Shown piece by piece: positions 11,735 through 20,352 of a stretch of DNA of 64,000 nucleotides (positions are counted from its first letter, which is position 1; the number at the start of each line of letters is the position of its first letter). Both the position numbers and the translations under genes were made by a program. This DNA is from Rhynchosporium graminicola (taxonomy: Eukaryota > Ascomycota > Leotiomycetes > Helotiales > Ploettnerulaceae). Under the pieces are notes generated by a model. It was not told where the DNA came from and ran no database searches. It worked only from the letters and a program-made list of their open reading frames with translations. Location: NCBI GenBank assembly GCA_900074885.1, contig FJUW01000028.1, positions 202,339-266,338 on the forward strand. Direction: 5' to 3'.

Positions 11735-13029
11735 TCATGTATCACTGCTTTCTCGATCGTTCCCCTGCTTCTCAATCCACTCCTCCAACCTCCCCACAAG
11801 CGGAAACGGGACACGTCTAATCGCTCCCTTACCAGCATTTCTTCCCCAGACCTCCCTTGCCACTTCGCTGTTACCAGGATCAGAATCGACCACCATCGAC
11901 ACCGTCGGTGCGTCCGCAAATGTAACAGCCGTAGGTTTCGAGAGATAAATCCTGATTAGAGGGTAGTTGTCAAGCTGGGGCTTGTCTGAGATATCACTTG
12001 CTTTTGAGGATGCGAGTGGGAGTATCACGTATTGGATGATACGCTCGATGAGGTGGAGGGCGAGAGCTTCGAGGGTTTGGAAGCTTGATTCTTCGGTTGA
12101 CTGTAATGTGGTGTTAGTTCTGAATTAGTATGCTTGAGCTTTGTCTCAGTTAATCTCAACACAAGATTTTAACCACGGATGCGCGTGAGTAAATCGAGCG
12201 GGACCCTTGAGAATGAGGGGTGACGACTTGAGAAAACGAGATAAGAACGAACCTTAGCAACAAGCTCCTCCAAAGCACAATACTCATCTCCTACCACATC
12301 CCACCTCAAGATCTCCACATTCACAACAACCATCTGCTTCGCCAATCTCTCGTTTGGATTAACACCCACTAGCGTCGGGATTCTCAAATCCTTCAACTTT
12401 AACACCATCGAATAAGCAGTCGGCCCCTCCTTACCACTCGCATACCCAAAAGATCCTTTCAAGGATACACCAGTTCCCATGAGTGAAGCCTTTGGTAACG
12501 TGATCTCCAACTCGAAGAGCTGCATCTCTACATTCTTCAACAAAGGCTCTAGGACCTTTCCATCTGCATCTTTCTCAATAAACAGTGCAACCTGGCTCTG
12601 ACTCACTGGCACCGTATCCCTCCTTCCTGTGAGATAGAAATGCAGAAACTCTACCAAAGCCCTTAGACTCATCTCCCTTCTCTCTTCCCCATCACCTGCC
12701 TTACAAACCCTCTCAAAAGCCACACAAGCCTTCAAAATCGCTTTCGAAAGCGTACCATAATGCACCGTCGATCCACTCACCACGGTATCGGTGCTTGAGG
12801 CAGTCGTGAACGGATTCCGTAATGAGATATGCGTCGAGATGAGCACAGGCTGTGTGATATTAGGCCTTCCCCAGGCGTCTATCCCGAGAGGAAGGACGGC
12901 TTGCAGGTTGGTGATTGAGATGCTGGTGTGTGGATCGCCGGTGAGATTACTGAGAGCGTGGGGTGTTAAGAGGAGTCGCATCTCACCAACGTTCTCTTGT
13001 GCTGAGGCTGAGGAATTGGTTGAGGCCAT
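11735..13029 (-). CDS. Tandem dihydroneopterin aldolase (FolB) domain protein
   Basis: Predicted 380-residue protein from two exons, 13029-12253 and 12100-11735; the 152-nt intron has a CTAAC branch point. Two FolB folds appear to follow one another. The first (about 25-195) shows ISITNLQAVLPLGIDAWGR, DTV...VHYGTLSKAI and LPKASLMGTGVSL. The second (about 210-350) shows LKDLRIPTLVGVNPNER, LEALALHLIERII and LSKPTAVTFADAPTVSM. The Glu of NPNER and the Lys of SKP sit where DHNA catalytic residues lie; the first copy lacks the Glu. DHNA splits dihydroneopterin to hydroxymethyl-dihydropterin in folate synthesis. In yeast Fol1 this activity is fused to HPPK and DHPS; here neither partner follows. 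It could be the aldolase or a structural relative. Confidence 0.7.
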
Positions 13030-13824
13030 GATGATGGTTACCGAAGCTCTAAGAATCTACTTGCGAGGTTCCAAGCTTGAGCAAAGTTCTACCTGCGATC
13101 AAGACGAAAGAGAGTGCTCTTACAGGTGTGACAGCAGGAGCTATCTTAGTTCTTGTGTAGCTTGAAGTCGACTAAGTAGACTGTAAATGTTTTGGGAAAG
13201 GTTTGAGTGAAATGAGCCAAGGCAGTCTGGTCGATGTGGAGTTGTCATTGGAGAAGTTTGATTTTCGTTACCGAGGTTTGCACGCAAATAAGAGCTGCTT
13301 GCGTAGTGTCACTCTATGCATGAGGAACATCTGAGAACATTCTCAAGAATGAAAATTAGAATACTATCAGCTACCTAGGTACTCGATCAAACGAATGTGT
13401 AGCGCTCTTTTCGCTTATCACGATCTCAAATGACAACCCGCTGCCGTCGTTCAGATTTCGAGGCGGAGAACCATGGAGGGGTTAAAGCGGCAGAAAATGA
13501 GGGGTCGCTTAAAATGGAACTGCCTGCTTTCACTGCCAGATTCAGATTTGACGGACCAAAGAACTCCGAGAGTCTGATTCCATGCTATACGATATTATAA
13601 TTAACCATAGCAGGCCCTATTATATTTATATTCAAGATCTCATGGATCTAAGCAGCCTCGTGCCCAGTCATGCGACATCAATGCTCCCATCTTACCGGTC
13701 CCTATAACCAACCGTATCGTAAAATCAATGCTCCCATCCTCCAGATCCCTATGATCATTCCGGAAAAGTTAACGCTTCCTCCCAGTCTAACGCCGTGCAA
13801 AGAACTGACCGCCAAAATCCCTCA
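13030..13824. other. Intergenic, FolB promoter side
   Basis: About 800 nt containing the promoter of the FolB gene and the 3' end of the Yng2-like gene. The perfect palindrome ACCTAGGT occurs at 13373-13380, about 345 nt before the FolB start. The region around 13580-13640 is A/T-rich. No gene is supported. Confidence 0.5.
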
Positions 13825-15120
13825 TCATTTTGCCTCTTTCTTTGATGCCTCCGTACAAACAGGGCAGATCCAAATTCCGCTTGGCTCACTCTTCAATCCA
13901 ACGCAGCCCCAGTGGAACCACTCCAATTTACAAGCTTCATTATCGCAGGCTACCATGTCTCCGAAACTGACGCTCTGGCAGATGCAATATTTCTTATCAT
14001 CAGCTCCATCTTCATCGTCCAGCTCGCCCATTTCATCATCTCCATCGGCATCTCGTCGGGGTGTGACAGCCTCATCATCTTCGTCATCGGACCCCGAAGC
14101 TCCCTCACTATCGTCATTCGTCGAGGGTGAATTTTTGTTGCCTATTCGCTTGACACGACCCAGATTTGACTTCTTGCCAATAGCCTTTCTAGGTTGACCG
14201 CTCTGTCTGCTTCCTTGTGGTGCTGTCTTTTTATGACCGCCTGTCTTTATAGAGGCTCGCGGTCCCGCGCTGCCTGCTCTTACTCCAGCTGTGGCTGGGG
14301 TGCCGCCTCGTCCTGGAGTACCTGGACCATTCGAAGATGCTCGATTTGCTAGGTTGCTGGGTGGGAGAGGTCCTACACCGCCTGTCAGACGTTGACGTTT
14401 GTTGGCCGCAGCACCGAGAGATGACTCTCGAGCTCGTTGTTGCTGTTGTTGCATGACGAGATTCGAAGCTGGTGTTGCAGGAGCTGATGAAGTTGCATGT
14501 CCGCTAAGCTGTTGAGCTGCCTGTACGTGTGGTGGTACTAAAGGCTGTTGTGGATATTGATTAGCGTGTCGCTGACGAGGTGGATTCACAAGAGCATTAT
14601 TGCTAACTTGATTCAAAGGCATGGCAGCGATGCCGGGATCGGGGCGTGGTTGGCGAGCAACAGGCTGCGGGCGTAGAGTTGAAGGAAGATCAGGATCGTT
14701 AGGCATCTCTCCTCTATCTTGTAAGGTCTTAATCTCGTGGTCTATCCAGCGCAGGTGCTTGTCCATCAATTCCTTCGACTTTTGGGACAGGGCAACTTTC
14801 TCAGCGGCCAGTAATTCGGCCCGGTCGAAGTTCGCTTGTATAATCTTGCTGAGCTGCTCTTCTTTTGGATTGGGGGTATGGCTTCCATTCTGTCGTATCC
14901 ATTTCTGTATCTGGTTATCGTGTTTTGTAATCACAGCCTGGCACTCCGCAAACTGTCTATCCTTATGTTCGATCTCCTCTTGAAAATGCTGAATCTCATT
15001 TGGCAGGTTCCCAGCTCGATTCATCCATTCCTCGAGGATCTGGGCAGCGTCCAGCTGCTCGTGATGTGCCATCTTGCCACCACGGCCGACGAAATCGATG
15101 GAGAGGTCGTCTCTAGGCAT
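13825..15120 (-). CDS. yng2: ING-family PHD protein, Yng2-like (NuA4 subunit)
   Basis: Intronless frame of 431 residues. The N-terminal ING region (about 25-140) shows [19 protein letters not shown], a helical stretch rich in Glu/Lys and the [11 protein letters not shown] motif, which resembles yeast Yng2 more than Yng1 or Pho23. A Gln/Pro/Gly/Ser-rich linker with basic patches and an acidic cluster (about 345-370) follows. The C-terminal PHD finger (about 376-422) has [24 protein letters not shown] and WICPVC, the Cys4-His-Cys3 set with aromatic residues that bind H3K4me3. Yng2 is needed by NuA4, which acetylates histone H4 and H2A in the nucleus. The gene is divergent from the Hos2-like deacetylase, 788 nt apart. 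Confidence 0.85.
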   Translation of the reverse strand: MPRDDLSIDFVGRGGKMAHHEQLDAAQILEEWMNRAGNLPNEIQHFQEEIEHKDRQFAECQAVITKHDNQIQKWIRQNGSHTPNPKEEQLSKIIQANFDRAELLAAEKVALSQKSKELMDKHLRWIDHEIKTLQDRGEMPNDPDLPSTLRPQPVARQPRPDPGIAAMPLNQVSNNALVNPPRQRHANQYPQQPLVPPHVQAAQQLSGHATSSAPATPASNLVMQQQQQRARESSLGAAANKRQRLTGGVGPLPPSNLANRASSNGPGTPGRGGTPATAGVRAGSAGPRASIKTGGHKKTAPQGSRQSGQPRKAIGKKSNLGRVKRIGNKNSPSTNDDSEGASGSDDEDDEAVTPRRDADGDDEMGELDDEDGADDKKYCICQSVSFGDMVACDNEACKLEWFHWGCVGLKSEPSGIWICPVCTEASKKEAK

Positions 15121-15908
15121 GATTGTTAATGGCGATGCCTCTGCCTGTATGATGCGCCAAACAGATTTGAAGGTGTCAAGAATTTCGCAAGTCGCTGCTC
15201 ACCTTTCGATAAAAAATTTCAATGCCTGTGCCCACACTTTCCTTATTCGGATACAGTACTGAGGTTTCTGGCCTGAATCGGGAGGGGGGTGGTGGGTGAA
15301 ATGGAGTGGCAGGGGAACGAAGGCCGATGAGGTTGAAAGGTGATGCTAAGTGATCGAAGCGGGATGGCGAGTAATGCGCGTCGGGCAAGGCTAAGTCCAG
15401 CCTCGCCGCGCCCTATTTTAGAGTTTGGTAGCCGCACGCTACTCATGCATCAACGATGTTCTCGAAGTCCTGCAGCTCAAGGCGGCTTTGGAGCCTCATG
15501 TTACGCTACACACTTCAAGGAAACATTCTTATGTGATCGCCATAGTCACGTTTGAAAGTTTTGCAATCAATTTGCTTTAAGTTGCCCACTCACGTAAATA
15601 CACAACATCTGGCAGCCTTCTCCGCTTACTCCTGTCCATTTCTTGAATGCGACCATTCAACACAAATAGAGCAACCTCACCTGCCATCTCAAACCTTCCG
15701 GAGCTAAGACAACGAAACCAGATCTCCTCAGTTGGCGAGCTTTTTCACTGGTGCTTAGACACATTTCCCAATCTGGCGCATTACTTCCGGAGTCGAGATT
15801 TCTATGATAGTTCCTCGATCGATACACTCGTCAACTCACCAAAGATTGCTCAACTGGAGGAGTAAGCCCAGGGAACTGTGCTCTGGTTGAACACAGGACT
15901 TAGGCGCA
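15121..15908. promoter_or_regulatory. Shared divergent promoter, yng2-like / hos2-like
   Basis: This 788-nt segment separates the start codons of two oppositely transcribed chromatin genes and must drive both. It also contains a 72-codon open frame (15647-15865, +) ending 43 nt before the deacetylase ATG. That frame is out of phase with the deacetylase and shows no domain; it could act as an upstream ORF if transcription starts before it. No clear TATA box was identified. Confidence 0.6.
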
Positions 15909-17330
15909 ATGGTGGTTTCTTCGAATGGAATTGTCCAAGAGTATTGGGAGCCACTCAGTCAACATGGAGATCACTACAACGCATCTCTGCTCTCGAAAGT
16001 CAGGCAACAGATTCATGAGAATGGCATTGTGCGGCCAAAGGGGTACACGGTATCATGGCATTCAAACCCAGAAATCGAAAAGCATCACTTCGGCCATGCA
16101 CATCCAATGAAGCCGTGGAGACTTACTCTAGCAAAGAGTCTGATCATGTCGTACGGGATGCACGCCGGGATGGATACATATGTTTCGCGTCCTGCATCGA
16201 GGGCAGAAATGGAGGACTTTCACAGTGAAGAATACCTTGACTATCTCAAGACTGCCAAAGTAGTGCTGCCGGACGACGATACTCCGAAGGACTTCAACTT
16301 GGGTGGTTCCGACTGCCCGATTTTTGAAGGTCTATTTAATTATTGCTCTATGTACTCTGGAGCTTCGATCGATGCGGCACGTAAACTGTGCAATAACGAA
16401 TCGCAGATTGCAATCAATTGGTCTGGTGGTCTACATCATGCTAAGAAAGCAGAAGCGTCGGGATTCTGCTACGTAAACGACATCACGTTGGCCATCCTGC
16501 AATTATTGCGGACGTACCAGAGAGTCCTGTATATCGATATTGATGTCCATCACGGAGATGGAGTAGAAGAAGCCTTTTGGTCGACAGACCGGGTCATGAC
16601 TTTGTCGATTCACAAATATGACGGCATGAACTTCTTTCCGGGAACTGGTGATCTTGATAGAACTGGGCCAGCAGACGAAGGCAATCCAGGGGCTCACCAT
16701 GCCATTAACGTGCCTCTGCTCGATGGAATCGACGACCATCAGTACATTTACCTTTTCAAAACTATCGTCTCAATGTGCAAAGACCATTTCAGACCCGAGG
16801 CCATTGTTCTACAATGCGGCGCAGACTCGCTGGCTGGGGATCGCTTAGGACGCTTCAATGTTCAGGTCCAAGGTCACGGAGCGTGTATAGCATATTGCAA
16901 GTCCTTGGATATCCCTCTCCTGCTAGTTGGTGGTGGCGGTTACACTCCCAGAAACGTAGCAAGAGCATGGGCACATGAGACCAGTATTGCTATAGGCTGC
17001 GACAAGACACTAAGTCCGATCATCCCTCAACACACACCATACCGGTCACACTTTCGGTACGAGACCATTTTCCCAACACTCAGCGAGATTCTCGGCGATC
17101 CTCGACCGAACAAAAATACCAAGAAGAAGATTACAGAGATCATTGAGTCTGTTACAGAACAACTAAGACTTGTGAATCGAGCGCCGAGTGTACAGATCAA
17201 AGCTATTCCGCCAGATCTTATGGGAGTGAAAGATGAGTACGATGCTTTGATCAGGCGCGAACAGGAGGATCTTGACGAGGACCTTAGACGCGATCGAGAG
17301 GAGGGCTTAGGAGTCCCGATGGAACATTGA
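15909..17330 (+). CDS. hos2: Class I histone deacetylase, Hos2-like
   Basis: Intronless frame of 473 residues covering a complete class I HDAC fold (about 40-400). The active site is intact: His176-His177 in SGGLHHAKK, zinc ligands Asp212 and His214 in YIDIDVHHGDG, Asp306 in LQCGADSLAGDR, and the catalytic Tyr345 in GGGGYTPRN. The N-terminal PMKPWRLTLAKSL and FNLGGSDCPIFEGLF blocks and overall length match Hos2 (HosA, Hdf1) rather than Rpd3, which has a longer tail. Hos2 removes acetyl groups from H3 and H4 as part of the Set3 complex, mostly over transcribed genes. The C-terminus is a charged helix (EQEDLDEDLRRDREEG). Its neighbour encodes a subunit of an opposing acetyltransferase complex. 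Confidence 0.92.
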   Translation: MVVSSNGIVQEYWEPLSQHGDHYNASLLSKVRQQIHENGIVRPKGYTVSWHSNPEIEKHHFGHAHPMKPWRLTLAKSLIMSYGMHAGMDTYVSRPASRAEMEDFHSEEYLDYLKTAKVVLPDDDTPKDFNLGGSDCPIFEGLFNYCSMYSGASIDAARKLCNNESQIAINWSGGLHHAKKAEASGFCYVNDITLAILQLLRTYQRVLYIDIDVHHGDGVEEAFWSTDRVMTLSIHKYDGMNFFPGTGDLDRTGPADEGNPGAHHAINVPLLDGIDDHQYIYLFKTIVSMCKDHFRPEAIVLQCGADSLAGDRLGRFNVQVQGHGACIAYCKSLDIPLLLVGGGGYTPRNVARAWAHETSIAIGCDKTLSPIIPQHTPYRSHFRYETIFPTLSEILGDPRPNKNTKKKITEIIESVTEQLRLVNRAPSVQIKAIPPDLMGVKDEYDALIRREQEDLDEDLRRDREEGLGVPMEH

Positions 17331-18056
17331 GATGTATTTGTCTGATTAACTAAAGCGAGGCGTTTGTGGTTCCTGGATCGGCACGGATCTATGGCGTTTC
17401 GAGGCGAATCGACTTATGATCTGTCTGAATGGAAGGTCAGCTAGGAGTTAAATTGCTCAAAATCAGCTTTATAAAATGTCATTTCTAGTTAGCATTTAGG
17501 TATACGTGAATTTTAGCGATCTTCTACTGATTACGATGCCATCAAGTGCCAATAATTTCTCCTAGCGCTGGCTTCTACCCTCCAGCTAGCCCTCTATATT
17601 GTAGCAAAGGTCAAAAATCTTTGTCGAAGTCCTGAAGATACAAGAGGACTTCACCTCGAAGGGACATCTCAAAATTCCTGAACTATCCAAAAACTTTACT
17701 TGAAAGTCTATGACTGCAAACTTTGTAGTATATTTGTAATACATTGACATCTCTTGCCAGATACGAATCTGAATAGCTTCATATGTATGCCTAGGTACGT
17801 ACTGTTCCTTGTGGATGTCCTCATAGACCTTAGTGCTCAACCAGTCAAAAGAAAAGTGGACCGGCTGCTTTGTGCTCCGTGATGAAATGTTTTGTTGCAC
17901 TTCGTAATCTTTCAGTGTCATATACATATTTGATGACTTTACCGATATGACAATCTTGGACAATGCCCGGGAGTTACCTAGAGGTTGAAAGTGACTGCTG
18001 TACTGGAAATGAGACGTAGCTATATGAAGCGATATCATTTAGTTTCAACAAGCATA
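17331..18056. other. Intergenic, convergent
   Basis: This lies between the ends of the deacetylase gene and the DUF3605 pseudogene. A 150-codon minus frame (18038-17586) is open but lacks any known motif and overlaps the pseudogene's last codons in another frame, so I do not call it. Confidence 0.45.
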
Positions 18057-18830
18057 TCAAAGTTTCTGGCTCAATGGCACATCTCCATCCGTAATCCTCT
18101 TCACGAATGTCGGATGAGGATCGTAGAGCATGACATGGAAATGTTCCACCGAAGCGACAGACTTCAGACTCTGCCAGTTTTTGAACCAGAGAACCTACCA
18201 GTGTCACTCTCATCAGCCCTGAACTCTTAGGATTGAACCTCGAGATTCAAAATCGCTAATCACCATTGACATGATCAGACTCAGACTTGCATTCTCCTTA
18301 CCCACCTCTTCTGCGGACGTCCTACCCACAAACCTCTCAATCCAGATCCTCACCTCATCCGTCAAATCCTCCGTGGTAGGATCCTCCTTTAACTCAAATT
18401 TCGTCCAAACAACCAAATGCACAATCTTGTTATCAACGCCATATGGCCAATCATTCCACAATATCCTCACATCTTCACTCTTTTCAAAAGGCTTCCCTTC
18501 CGGAACGATTGGCTCCGTCCATAATAATCGCTCCTGAAGGACGAACTTCATCACACTCCCAGATTCTTGCTTCAGGTAATGATTGTACTGTAAATACCTT
18601 CTCAGATCCGAGGGTTTGCGCTGAAAGACATCGAGTGCGTTGTCAGCTATCACCTGCCGGACTTCGGACTAGGTGAGAATATGGTAGGCGCTATCGAGGG
18701 TGGAGATTATCGAGAGCTCTTTTGGGGAGAGGTTGAGGAGGTAAGGTGGGCAAGTGGCTCCTCTCTCCGGTTCTGAGACATTGAGTAGCCAGTATGGAAG
18801 CGTGTCTAGATTTTTATCTGGGGTGACCAT
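18057..18830 (-). pseudogene. DUF3605 (N-acetylglucosamine-induced protein 1) gene with internal stop
   Basis: Two exons, 18830-18306 and 18194-18057, would give a 220-residue protein of the DUF3605 family. Recognisable blocks in order are LPYWLLNV, the LFQRKPSDLRRYL-like block (VFQRKPSDLRRYL), ERLLWTEPIVP, ILWNDWPYGVD, IVHLVVWTKFEL, LWFKNWQSLKSV and VEHFHVMLYDPHPTFVKRI. Codon 54 (complement 18669-18671) is TAG exactly where the family has Trp in the LTWPEV motif, so a single G-to-A change of TGG explains it. All other positions are in frame, and the intron (GTGGGT donor) is preserved. The lesion is therefore young, or is a sequencing error or a tolerated readthrough site. No intron that removes the TAG also keeps the conserved flanking residues. 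The family's biochemical function is unknown. Confidence 0.75.
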
Positions 18831-19902
18831 TTTTGGACGAATTTGTTTCTGGCTTTGAGTGCTTTGGCGGGTGGTAAATTGTGAATCCGGGGTTGATTAA
18901 GCATTGACAGACTTTCAATGATCTAGGTAATGTAGAAGTATTAGTTAGATGGGGTCTGGATTAAAGGCCGGCTGCACGGGCGGGCGCCTTATCAACCACC
19001 AAGTAAGCAATCCATCCACCAAACCTTCTAGACCTTTGATACAAGCCTCGCGTGTGCAGATCTCCACCAGCAATCTCCGCGATGTGCTCGAGGCTCAAGC
19101 CTTCTCCATCCCATCTTTCATCCTACCTATCACAAGCGTTCGTTGATACTGGATTGCAGCCCTTTGTTCCCTGGCAGAGATCCATACAGCAAGTCGAAGC
19201 GTTGTGTCTAATTTCGGCACTCCAATCCAGCAAGCACAGCCTTGCGCTAATGCTAACGGCTGCTACACAGAAGCCATCCAGCCATACAAACCAACCAACC
19301 ATTATCTTGAGTTCTGTACCTGACATGCTGCAGGCAGGGTGTGGGTTGAGAATCCACTTATTGAGGAAAAGCGCCGTGCGGAAAATGAAACCGGAGAGAT
19401 TCTCGTTTTGCTTAAAGGTGGTTGGTTTCCTATTGACGATCTTTGATCCGTTTCTGTCCTTGAGCTCATTGCTGCCTCACGCTCTTTTGGTGCTTTTGTT
19501 TCGTTCCTGCTCCTTTCGGTAGCTAGTCATTCTTTAGAAGGAACGAATTGGCGACTCTGCCTCTCATTAACCTTCAAGTCGCATTCGTTGCTTCGTCCAT
19601 TCACTCGGTGTTGGCGTTTTGACAATACGAGAAAATTCTTGTCCTATTGTCCTTTGCTCGCCGGTAGAGCGATATCATCGCCGCCCCTCTTTCTGCGCCT
19701 TCATCGACATCACAATTTCACGCAAATTTCACAGGAAAGGAAAGGAATTGCCAGCACATCTTCGACGACGACCGATCTCATGATCTTGGCCACTCTGGCT
19801 CTTCCGATCTTGCTGTATTTCGAATTTTCCAGCCGCATGACGCGTCCTCTACGATCCTCGATCGCTCCTCAACATTAAGGATCCGGACATAATAACTTTG
19901 CG
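18831..19902. other. Intergenic, leader of the small membrane protein gene
   Basis: About 1.07 kb between divergent genes. Short frames such as 19052-19522 (+) lack domains and probably lie in promoter or 5' leader sequence. CTAGGTA occurs at 18922-18928. No gene is called. Confidence 0.45.
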
Positions 19903-20352
19903 ATGGGTAAACCACGGAAACAGCCACACGTCCCCCGACCCTCTCCACTGCAACAAGTGCAGCTCACTCGACCTATTTCACAAGCTCCAGTGTCCCCCGG
20001 TCTGGTCAGGGACCCTATATGTTGGAAGCGCTTCTCTGCTGCGGTACATGCATCGGAAGAATTTGATCTGGAGAGGGGACGAAGTGACTCTACAAGCACT
20101 GTTGACTCGAAGAAGAAAGGGTATGTTTCGAGATGCTTGCAAGCCTTTCGAGGCCGCGCGCTAAGGGGGTTTAAATCGGTCGAGCTAACATTTCACAGAG
20201 AACGGAAAAGAGAAAATGATTGGCTTGAGCAGCAACGGAAGGAGAAGCGGAGATGCCGAACTCTGTGCATTGTCATTACGCTCATTGTGGCTTGTCTTAT
20301 CAGCGGCGGAGCAGTTGCTGGGTGGTGGTTTACGCAAGGCCCTGGACGATAG
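19903..20352 (+). CDS. Small single-span membrane protein, unknown
   Basis: I do not recognise a family. Two exons, 19903-20120 and 20199-20352, give 123 residues; the 78-nt intron has a GTATGT donor, a GCTAAC branch point and a CACAG acceptor, which is good support for a real gene. The N-terminal half is polar and Pro/Gln-rich. A strongly charged stretch (ERKRENDWLEQQRKEKRR) follows. The C-terminus is a single hydrophobic span, LCIVITLIVACLISGGAVA, followed by GWWFTQGPGR. Positive residues before the span suggest the N-terminus faces the cytosol, close to a tail-anchored layout. Unspliced reading also stays open (149 residues), so intron use needs RNA data. Confidence 0.55.
   Translation: MGKPRKQPHVPRPSPLQQVQLTRPISQAPVSPGLVRDPICWKRFSAAVHASEEFDLERGRSDSTSTVDSKKKGYVSRCLQAFRGRALRGFKSVELTFHRERKRENDWLEQQRKEKRRCRTLCIVITLIVACLISGGAVAGWWFTQGPGR

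Noticed and set aside
17586..18038. 150-codon minus frame after the DUF3605 gene
   Set aside because: It shows no domain, has no splice support and overlaps the true C-terminal codons of DUF3605 in another frame.
18660..18700. Reading the TAG in the DUF3605 gene as a splice acceptor (CACCTAG)
   Set aside because: No donor upstream gives an intron that keeps the conserved N-terminal residues, so the stop is taken as real in the DNA.
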